Source of the DNA: Actinomycetota bacterium
GTDB lineage: Bacteria > Actinomycetota > Thermoleophilia > Solirubrobacterales > Solirubrobacteraceae
Length of the DNA: 64,000 nucleotides
Reading direction: 5' to 3'
Assembly: GCA_005883215.1 (NCBI GenBank)
Contig: VAYS01000009.1
Location: forward strand, 62,001 to 126,000
Shown here piece after piece: positions 10,111-17,054 of this stretch. The notes below the pieces were generated by a model. The model made no database searches and was not told the origin of the DNA. It saw only the letters and a list, made by a program, of their open reading frames with translations. Position 1 is the first letter of the stretch; each line of letters begins with the position of its first letter. Both the position numbers and the translations under genes were made by a program.

Positions 10111-11000
10111 CCGAGGATTGGGAGCCGGCGCTCGCGTTGTAGCGCGCTGAGCGTCGCCTGCATGGCGGCGATGAGCTCGCGGTAGGCCTCGTCGACGTCG
10201 GGCTCGGGGCCGTACCTGGCGCGCAGGTCGATCGGTTCGAGCAGCTCGATCGTCACCTTGGCGGGGAGCGGCAGCAACGGCGGGAACCCTCCGACGCTCA
10301 GCCCGAACGGAACCCCGATCATGATCGGGATCGTCTTGAGCCGCATCACGCGGTCCGCCCGGGTCAGTCGTGCGAGCCGCTCGCCACGCGATAGGAACAG
10401 AGCCGTCTCCTGACCGCCCAGCGTGACCATGGGGACGATCGGGACGTCATTGCGCAGCGCCAGCCTCAGGAAGCCGGTGCGGCCCCCGAAGTCCACCTTT
10501 GCCGAATCCCAGCTCGGCCTGAACACCTCGTAATCGCCGCCCGGGAACACGGTCACCATGGCGCCCGACTTCAAGGCTGCCTCGGCGTTTGCCGGATCTG
10601 CCTCCACGGTGCCGAACCGGCGCACGATCGACCCGACGGGTGAGTTGAGCACCATCCGGTGGGCGAGCTGGTAGTGGGGCCGCTCGACCCCGAAGTAGGC
10701 CGAGAAGGCAAGCTGCGAGATGAGCACCTCGGGCGAGTTCGTTCCCCCCGTGTGGTTACCGACGATCAGCGCGGGTCCCTGGCGGGGCATCCGCTCGAGG
10801 CCCCGGATGTCGGGCCGGAACCAGGCGCTGGCCAGCAGCCACATCGCCGGTAGGAGCTCCCGCATGGCATCGGTGTCTCGGTCGTCGAGATTCCCTTGGC
10901 GAAAGCGGGGGACCAGCCCACCGGCAAGCCGGCGTGCCGGTGAGGTCGCGCCGGCGACGGAACCCGCAAGGGCCCGCATGAGTGATCCCGGGGCGGTCAT
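10107..11000 (-). CDS. PlsC-like acyltransferase
   Basis: A glycerolipid acyltransferase-fold protein of 297 residues. The catalytic block is GPALIVGNHTGGTNSPEVL, in which the histidine of the NHxxxx(D/E) motif is present. The second block, SGAMVTVFPGGDYEVFRPSW, resembles the FPEGtRs motif of the family with GGD. No membrane segment is obvious apart from a hydrophobic patch near MWLLASAWF. It probably transfers a fatty acyl group to a lysolipid or other alcohol at the membrane. ATG 11000 was chosen over TTG 11030 because the residues before it are poorly conserved in character. It forms an operon with the SRPBCC gene. Confidence 0.75.
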   Translation of the reverse strand: MTAPGSLMRALAGSVAGATSPARRLAGGLVPRFRQGNLDDRDTDAMRELLPAMWLLASAWFRPDIRGLERMPRQGPALIVGNHTGGTNSPEVLISQLAFSAYFGVERPHYQLAHRMVLNSPVGSIVRRFGTVEADPANAEAALKSGAMVTVFPGGDYEVFRPSWDSAKVDFGGRTGFLRLALRNDVPIVPMVTLGGQETALFLSRGERLARLTRADRVMRLKTIPIMIGVPFGLSVGGFPPLLPLPAKVTIELLEPIDLRARYGPEPDVDEAYRELIAAMQATLSALQRERRLPILG

Positions 11001-11142
11001 GGCCTCGTCATCGCTTCCAGGCCCGCCCAAGCCTACGCGCCAGTCAGTGGGCTCGTGTCTAGGAGGAGCGACTTCGACGCCACGCTGGACTTGACAGCTT
11101 CGTCAATGTGGAGCTGAGCGAGCCGCGACGCGAGGAGACAAC

Positions 11143-11421
11143 ATGACGCAGACGTGCACGCACCTCGACCAGGTCGTGGTCGAAAGACCCGACCACGTCA
11201 CCGGCTGCGAGGACTGTTTGGCGATCGGCGGCCGCTGGGTTCATCTGAGGGTCTGTCGCAGCTGCGGTCATGTGGCCTGTTGTGATTCCTCGCCCAACCG
11301 CCATGCCTCGCGGCACGCGCGCGAGAGCGGGCATCCGATCGTCACCTCCATGGAGCAGGGCGAGGACTGGTCTTACTGCTACCTGGACGAGGTTGCTTTC
11401 GTCCTGCAGAGCCCGGCATGA
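11143..11421 (+). CDS. UBP-type zinc finger protein
   Basis: A 92-residue protein made entirely of a ubiquitin-protease-type (ZnF-UBP) zinc finger: CTHL at the N-terminus, GCEDCL, RVCRSCGHVACCDSS, then a His-rich stretch HASRHARESGHPI. These residues supply the usual Cys/His zinc sites. In eukaryotes the fold binds the ubiquitin C-terminus; in bacteria it is often found next to or fused to a thioredoxin-reductase-like flavoprotein, with unknown ligand. The GAGGAGA ribosome binding site is strong. The remains of a thioredoxin-reductase gene follow immediately, supporting this association. Confidence 0.88.
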   Translation: MTQTCTHLDQVVVERPDHVTGCEDCLAIGGRWVHLRVCRSCGHVACCDSSPNRHASRHARESGHPIVTSMEQGEDWSYCYLDEVAFVLQSPA

Positions 11422-11572
11422 GCGAGCCGCTCGGGGCGGGCATGGAGGAGCCCCGCCGGGCATCTTCGCCGTCGGTGACGTGCACTCAGGGTCGGTCAAG
11501 CGGGTGGCCTCCGCGGTCGGAGAGGACTCGATGGCCGTCCGCCTGGTCCACCAACGCCTCGCCACCCGCTGA
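11418..11572 (+). pseudogene. Internally deleted thioredoxin-reductase-like flavoprotein
   Basis: From 11459 to 11572 one frame encodes 37 residues containing GIFAVGDVHSGSVKRVAS and ending AVRLVHQRLATR. This is the characteristic C-terminal FAD-binding helix of bacterial thioredoxin-reductase-like oxidoreductases. Nothing upstream encodes the rest of the enzyme. A start codon (ATGA at 11418, overlapping the zinc-finger stop) opens a different frame and leads into the remnant after about 40 bases. The simplest reading is an operon partner gene that lost its whole interior. It cannot bind FAD or carry the CxxC site. Confidence 0.7.
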
Positions 11573-11583
11573 CCCGGCCGGCG

Positions 11584-13155
11584 CTATGGGTCGGGCTTGG
11601 CGTGGAGATTTGCGGTCGTGGCCGAGGGCGCGTCGCGCCGAATTACGCCCGAGCGGCTGAACCACGCATCGCGGGCGGTGACGTTGCCGGCATAGTCGTA
11701 GGCGTAGACGACCAGGCGGTAGCGGCCCGGGCCGAGCGAGGCCAGCGGCAGCGGCGGCGCGAGACCGCCGGCCAGCCGATAACGCCATCTCGGCTTGCAG
11801 ATCCTGTTGAGCGCGAAGCACGAGAACCCTGGGTTGGTGGCCCCGGGGGCAAAGATCACGCGTTGCAGGCGGTCGGCCAGGTGTCGCGTGCTGCGCACGG
11901 CCCACCGGAGTCCCCCGATTCGGTGATTGCGGGCGTCGAACAGGCGGTAGGCCAGGGCCGCCGGAGCGAGCACGGGAGTGTCGTACTTGATCTTCTCCAC
12001 GAAGCTCTGAGGGTCAAACGCGTCCACGGTGACCTTGCCGTCGCGGTAGATCCTCGGTCGCCCGATGAGCGGGGCTTCCGTATCGGACCAGGGCGACAGG
12101 GTTCTTCCGCCGCGCCGGAGGACGTTGAGCAGGTTGCCCCCTGCCGTTTCAGACAGGTGCACGTGGCCGAAGCCGGCGTGGATGCGTCCGAGTGGCGTGC
12201 GGTAGGCGTGCACCCGCTCCCCGCCGCCGATGCGGAGGTCGAGGTGCCAATAGACGAACTGGCCAACTTGGACCACCCCCGCGTCTGGACCTCGGGTCTT
12301 GATGATCCGGGCGGTGCCGGTCTGCAAGGGGTAGACGAGCTGGTGATCGCGGGCTTGGATGTCGAAGCCGATGTGCAGGCCCGACGGGCGTACCTCGTTT
12401 AGCCCTGAGCGCAGTGGATGCTGCTTGTGAAACGGCCTCAGCGGCCAGCCCGGCCGCGCCGCCGCGCGACAGCCCGTGGAGCACGGAGCCCCGTCGGCTT
12501 CGAGGGGCACCAGCCCGTCGCCGGGCCGGGCGCTGCGCTGACCCGGCGTGAGCGCGAACGGCCAGGTGTCCAGTCGCAGTCCATGCCGGTCGATGAGTCC
12601 GACCTGGCTCGGACGCACGTGGATCCGCAGCTCGCGCTGGCTATGGACGTCTACCAGCTCGGTCGCCACCAGCGGGCCACGCGGAGCCAGTGACGTGCCA
12701 CGGCCATGCGTGTAGCGAATCCGGTAGCGAGCCCCGCGGTGGTGGGCGATCGCCACCCCGTTGGGCGTCTCAATCGCCGCGGCTCCGGAGGCGACGGCGA
12801 CCGACGCCGAACCCGAATGCACGTCTAGGACGAGGGTGCGTCGCGCTGGCCGCCCAGACGAGAGCACCAGCGCCGCACACCCCAGCGCGGCTTGACCGCG
12901 GTGCATGACGTAGCGGTTCCCATCCGGGAAGCGCATGAGGAGGCTGGCCGTTCCGCCGATCCGGATGACGTCGCCTTGCCCTAGCCGAGCGGGTTGACCG
13001 AGCGGTACACCGCCGCGATAGAGGTGCACCGAAGCGCCGACCGCCCCTCGAGTCACGGGGGCAGAACACGGCGCGGCGCCTGCCGCGCGGGCGGGCACGA
13101 TCAGCCAGATGCAGGTCAGCGCCCCCCACAGATTGCTCCAGCGCCGCGCCCTCAT
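11584..13155 (-). CDS. Secreted FecR-like/M23-like protein (523 aa)
   Basis: The signal peptide ends near GAAPC (residue 30). Residues 35-145 form a FecR-like beta domain (GQGDVIRIGGTASLLMRFPD and VLDVHSGSASVAV), a sensor fold. The C-terminal half contains an M23 (LytM)-like domain. HIGFD (261-265) matches the HxGxD zinc motif and HVH (331-333) matches HxH, with the strand FVYWHLDLRI between them. The metal ligands therefore look intact, although the surroundings are divergent. A final beta-rich domain (YRLVVYAYDYAGN) resembles an Ig-like module. It is probably an envelope-associated protein, perhaps a peptidoglycan hydrolase or binder. The neighbours are two other secreted proteins on the same strand. 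Confidence 0.65.
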   Translation of the reverse strand: MRARRWSNLWGALTCIWLIVPARAAGAAPCSAPVTRGAVGASVHLYRGGVPLGQPARLGQGDVIRIGGTASLLMRFPDGNRYVMHRGQAALGCAALVLSSGRPARRTLVLDVHSGSASVAVASGAAAIETPNGVAIAHHRGARYRIRYTHGRGTSLAPRGPLVATELVDVHSQRELRIHVRPSQVGLIDRHGLRLDTWPFALTPGQRSARPGDGLVPLEADGAPCSTGCRAAARPGWPLRPFHKQHPLRSGLNEVRPSGLHIGFDIQARDHQLVYPLQTGTARIIKTRGPDAGVVQVGQFVYWHLDLRIGGGERVHAYRTPLGRIHAGFGHVHLSETAGGNLLNVLRRGGRTLSPWSDTEAPLIGRPRIYRDGKVTVDAFDPQSFVEKIKYDTPVLAPAALAYRLFDARNHRIGGLRWAVRSTRHLADRLQRVIFAPGATNPGFSCFALNRICKPRWRYRLAGGLAPPLPLASLGPGRYRLVVYAYDYAGNVTARDAWFSRSGVIRRDAPSATTANLHAKPDP

Positions 13156-13221
13156 AGCGGCATGTACCTTCTCAAGGCGCCGCCCACCCCGTGGCGCCAG
13201 AGCCGACCCAGGCCGAGGCCG

Positions 13222-14994
13222 CTAACGGCGGTGGCGGCGGCGGCGCCCGCGGCTCGTCGGCCTTCCCTTGCGACAACCCCGGTAGGTGCGCCTGCTCACG
13301 ATGAGGGCGCCGGTGCTCTGCCGGGAGACGATCTTGACCCTGAAGATGCCCAGCGGCAGCCGGCGAAGCCTCAGCGAGGTGATGTCGTGGCCCCGACGCA
13401 CGAGCACGCGCCGGCCGTTGACGAACGCCGTCACCCTCACGACCCGTGCCCCGCGCGCGTGGTGCAGACGAAAGCGAAACCGCCGCCGATCCACGCAAGG
13501 TGCCTTAACGGACCCTGGCGCCGCTGAGGTCGGCCCCGCGCTCGGCGCGGGCGCCGGCGCGAGGCGTCCGACGACGCCGATCCGCTGGCCGGAACAAGCG
13601 CTCGTCTTTGCGCAATGAAACGCGGCCCAGGCTTCGCCGTCGGGAGCGAAGGCGTCGTTGAAGTTGAACAGCCGGTCGCCAAACGTCTCGGAGTCCGTGG
13701 TGGAGATGAGCGGCGTGGCCGGATCGTTGAGCGGTGCGGACCACCACACCGGCTCGGCCGCCAGCGCGTTGTCGGTCTCGGACAGGTAGCCGCTCAGGGT
13801 GGGCCCGTTGTCGCCGTTGGCGAGGAACGAGATCGCGACCCGGCCAGCTGCGTCGGCGGCGATCGCAATGTGGCGGGCGTCGCTGACCCCGGGCGGCCCG
13901 ACGGCTGCCGGGCTCGACCAAGTGGCGCCGTGGTCGCGAGAGATCGACAGGCTGGGGATGCCTGCCCCCAGGATCGCCTCGGTGGCGGGGTTGGGCCCAC
14001 CCGTGCCCGTGCCCGCACCCGCGGCCGCGCCTCCGGTCCCGGCGATCCAGGCGAGATAGACATTGCCCGCCTGGTCTGCGGCCATCGAGCTGATGTAGAG
14101 ATCCTGGACGTCGGTGTGGGCCACCGGGGTGAGCTGCCAGCTGGCGCCCTCATCGCGGCTGATGGCCACCGAAAGGTCGCCGCACATGAAGACGGGGAAG
14201 TACAGGACACCGTCGGGCCCGACGGCGCCCGGTCGCGCTGGATGCCTGGTGGCGCAGCCCGGGCGGGGCGGGGGATCGGGAAAGCTACCCGTAAAGGCGA
14301 AGCTATGTCCGCCGTCGAGCGACCGAAAGCACCACATGTTGCTCTGCTCGAAGTCGTTGAGGTTGGCGCAGTAGTAGACGACGTGCCGATACCCAGTGGG
14401 CGAAGCGCCGCCCGCCGGGGCCGGGCCCTCGAGGATGCGCATGGATCCCATGCCGGGGCAGCCGACCACCGGGTTGGTCTGCCAGGTGCGCCCGTCGTCG
14501 TCACTCCAGGAGACCTCGGCACCGCACAGCGGCGGAAGCACCGAGGCAAACCAGATGCGGCCGGTCTGCGGGTCCCTGGCCATCCACGGCGGCACGTCGA
14601 GGATGTGATCGGTGCCCCCCGAGTCGAGCGCTTGCCAGCGCCTGCCTCCGTCGTCGGATGCCGCCACCAGGGCGGGGCCCCGGTCGTCGAGCGGCGCCGG
14701 ATAGTCGTTCTGCACCAGGGGGGCATAGAAGACGCGGCCCGAGGGAGCGATCGCCACCATGGCCGATTCGCTCGTGCGCTCCGGGATCACGGCCAGGCAG
14801 GGCGCGGGCCGGCGGCCCGGTTGAGGCGAGAGCGCTGCCCCGCCCGGACGGTAGGCCACCGCGGGTCGCGAGCGATCGCACCCGGTGCGAAGGCCGGCGG
14901 CCCCGGCATCGGGCCCCCCCGCCGCCCCGGCTAGCTGGACATAGAGCGCCAGCGCCGCGACGACGCCGATGGGCAGGCGCGCAATCGTCGCCAT
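13222..14994 (-). CDS. Secreted sialidase-fold (BNR-like) protein A
   Basis: The 590-residue protein starts with a signal peptide (MATIARLPIGVVAALALYVQ). The body repeats BNR/Asp-box-like units (SDDGGRRW, SDDDGRTW, SLDGGHSF, SRDEGASW, SRDHGATW), as in six-bladed sialidase propellers. I cannot identify the arginine triad of true sialidases, so glycosidase activity is unproven. The last 75 residues form a separate domain bracketed by cysteines (PCVDRRRFRF to YRGCRK), shared with the next gene. ATG 14994 was chosen at the signal peptide; it begins 2 bases after the upstream paralogue's stop, so they form an operon. Confidence 0.75.
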   Translation of the reverse strand: MATIARLPIGVVAALALYVQLAGAAGGPDAGAAGLRTGCDRSRPAVAYRPGGAALSPQPGRRPAPCLAVIPERTSESAMVAIAPSGRVFYAPLVQNDYPAPLDDRGPALVAASDDGGRRWQALDSGGTDHILDVPPWMARDPQTGRIWFASVLPPLCGAEVSWSDDDGRTWQTNPVVGCPGMGSMRILEGPAPAGGASPTGYRHVVYYCANLNDFEQSNMWCFRSLDGGHSFAFTGSFPDPPPRPGCATRHPARPGAVGPDGVLYFPVFMCGDLSVAISRDEGASWQLTPVAHTDVQDLYISSMAADQAGNVYLAWIAGTGGAAAGAGTGTGGPNPATEAILGAGIPSLSISRDHGATWSSPAAVGPPGVSDARHIAIAADAAGRVAISFLANGDNGPTLSGYLSETDNALAAEPVWWSAPLNDPATPLISTTDSETFGDRLFNFNDAFAPDGEAWAAFHCAKTSACSGQRIGVVGRLAPAPAPSAGPTSAAPGSVKAPCVDRRRFRFRLHHARGARVVRVTAFVNGRRVLVRRGHDITSLRLRRLPLGIFRVKIVSRQSTGALIVSRRTYRGCRKGRPTSRGRRRRHRR

Positions 14995-14996
14995 CA

Positions 14997-16856
14997 CTAG
15001 GAGTGCAGGCGGCGGGGTCGCCGTCCCCGCGGGCGTCCGAGGGTGAAGCTGTGGCGGGGAGGGGTCTTGGTGCACCCGCGGTAGATCCGGGTACTCACCG
15101 CGCGCGTGCCCCGGTTGGTGTAGGTGACGATCCTGACCCTAAAGCGACCGCGCGGCAGCCGCCGCAGCGTGAGCCGCGACAGGTCACGGCCGCGGACCGC
15201 CCTCGCCAGGCGGCCGTTGATAGTCACTCGCGCGCGCGTGATCCGTTCGCCGTGCGGATGGTGCAGGTGAAAGGTGAACCGACGCCGATCGATGCACGCG
15301 CCGCGCCTGGGCCTAGGGCCCGCCAGGGCTTCGGGCACCGGCATGGGGGCGGTCAGCCGCCCGGCGTAGTCGGTGAACCCAAACGTGGTGGTCGCCGGCG
15401 TCTTGCGATCGCTCGGACAGGCGGCGGCTGCGGGCAGGTCTTCGCCGCACGCATCCCAGAAGCTGGCCCACGGCGTGCCGTCGGGTCCGATCGCGGCGCT
15501 TACGTAGTCGAGCCCGAGCCCGTTGCTGCTGCCCTTGCCCCCCGAGTCGAGGGGCGGCTCGGAGGCGGGATTGACCGCCGCGCTCCAGAACAGCGGCCTG
15601 GCCGCCAGGGCGTCGAAGGTCTCGGTTATGTAGCCGTCAAAGCCGGCGTGGGCCTTGGTGTGCCCCAGGTATGAGAACGCGACGTGCCCCGGGCTACCGA
15701 CATCGAAGCCGAAGTGGGTGCGGATGCCCTCCACGCCGGGGGCGAGCACTTCCTGCGCCGGTCCCCAGCTGGCGCCCAGGTCGTGGGAGACCGCCAGGTC
15801 GACCACGCCGGGCTGATAGCCGCCATTGGGGTTGGGATTGCCCGGGTTGGCCCAGGCGAGGTACATGTTGTCGGCCGAGTCGGTGCGCAGCTCCGCCGCC
15901 CCGGTCCCGTTGGGCCCGGCGGCGGGGACGTCGAACGGGATTTGGGCCACCACCGGCCACGTGGCGCCCTCATCGTCGCTTCGAATGAGGAACGCCTTGC
16001 CCGCGCAGAACAGGAGCTCGTGCAGGCGACCGTGAGAGTCCGGGGCCGCCCAGGGGGAGAAGTTCGGGTGCTCGTCTTGGCCAGCGCACTGGGGATGGCT
16101 GGTGCCGGGGGCGCCAAACAGGCCCTGGCCGGCCGCGGTCCAGCTACCGCCTCCGTCGAGCGACTTCTGGCACAGGTCGCCGTTTCGCCCGATGCTGTCG
16201 TATTCGCCGCAGGCGTAGACGACGCGGGGGTAGCCGCTCGTCTTGCTCGTCCGCGGTGGTGCGGTGGTGACCTGGGTCCATTCGCCGCCGAATCCGACCG
16301 CCAGCAACGAGTAGCCCCACGTCAAACCGTCGTCGTCACTCCAGAGCACTACCTCGCTGGGCAGGTCGGGATCGGCCCAAAAGAGCCGGCCGGTGTCGCG
16401 ATCGATGAAGAACTTGTCGTCGATCTGATCCCACGCGGGATAGCCCGGCTGACCGGCCAGGCTGGTCGGCGCCTGGTAGTTGGTCGAGACGGGATCGACG
16501 AAGCTCCAGGACCGACCCAGGTTGGTCGTGCGGGCAAAGCCCGAGTTGCCACCCAGGAAGTACTGGGTGGCCAGGCCGGCAAAGGACTGCACCGCCGGTG
16601 AGTAGAAGACGGCGCCGGTGTTGGTGACCGCGACCGCCGATTCTCCCCCCGCGAAGCCGGTCTTCATGCCGCACGGGACCGGTGGTACCGACGGCGGGTC
16701 CGTTACCACCGCGCCCGCGCTGTGGTGGGCGACGGCCGCCTGCGGGGCGCGGCAGCCGGGACCCGCCGCGGTCGGCGACTGCGCTCGTGCGCTGGCCGGC
16801 GCGGCTACCGGCGCCGCCAAGGCCGCCAGAGCCAGGATCTGCGCTCCCACTCGCAT
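14997..16856 (-). CDS. Secreted sialidase-fold (BNR-like) protein B
   Basis: A 619-residue paralogue of the adjacent protein. It has a signal peptide (MRVGAQILALAALAAPVAAP) and Asp-box-like units (SDDDGLTW, SLDGGGSW, SDDEGATW, SHDLGASW) in a beta-propeller of about 450 residues. The same C-terminal domain ends it, from ACIDRRRFTFHLHHPHG to IYRGCTK. The two share only moderate similarity in the propeller but a clearly related tail, so they are old duplicates. Probable extracellular or surface glycan or protein binding; enzymatic activity not shown. A weak promoter may lie upstream on this strand (-10 complement of 16918-16923). It diverges from the TIR gene at 17055. Confidence 0.75.
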   Translation of the reverse strand: MRVGAQILALAALAAPVAAPASARAQSPTAAGPGCRAPQAAVAHHSAGAVVTDPPSVPPVPCGMKTGFAGGESAVAVTNTGAVFYSPAVQSFAGLATQYFLGGNSGFARTTNLGRSWSFVDPVSTNYQAPTSLAGQPGYPAWDQIDDKFFIDRDTGRLFWADPDLPSEVVLWSDDDGLTWGYSLLAVGFGGEWTQVTTAPPRTSKTSGYPRVVYACGEYDSIGRNGDLCQKSLDGGGSWTAAGQGLFGAPGTSHPQCAGQDEHPNFSPWAAPDSHGRLHELLFCAGKAFLIRSDDEGATWPVVAQIPFDVPAAGPNGTGAAELRTDSADNMYLAWANPGNPNPNGGYQPGVVDLAVSHDLGASWGPAQEVLAPGVEGIRTHFGFDVGSPGHVAFSYLGHTKAHAGFDGYITETFDALAARPLFWSAAVNPASEPPLDSGGKGSSNGLGLDYVSAAIGPDGTPWASFWDACGEDLPAAAACPSDRKTPATTTFGFTDYAGRLTAPMPVPEALAGPRPRRGACIDRRRFTFHLHHPHGERITRARVTINGRLARAVRGRDLSRLTLRRLPRGRFRVRIVTYTNRGTRAVSTRIYRGCTKTPPRHSFTLGRPRGRRPRRLHS

Positions 16857-17054
16857 GCTTGTGCCTGCCCACCGCGGCCCCCACAGAGGCGGGCCCGCGC
16901 TTGCTCAGGACCGGCAAATGATACAGCGCAGCCTCAGTGTCCAATAGTGATAACCGGTGCCCGCTCGAGCAAGGTCGCGCCCCGCCGGCTCGAGCTGAGA
17001 CCGGGGATCTGTCCTGGCCCTTTGGCTAGGCTCCGCTAGCGGGCCGGATCGGTC

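Noticed and set aside
11091..11119. TTGACA at 11091 as promoter of the UBP zinc-finger gene
   Set aside because: No acceptable -10 at 16-18 bases; kept only as a possible weak promoter and not listed.
13222..16856. Calling the two propeller proteins true sialidases
   Set aside because: Asp-box-like repeats are present but I could not identify the arginine triad and Tyr/Glu pair needed for catalysis.
16963..16995. Two copies of the palindrome GCTCGAGC upstream of the TIR gene as an operator
   Set aside because: This octamer is frequent throughout the window's GC-rich coding regions, so two copies are not significant evidence.
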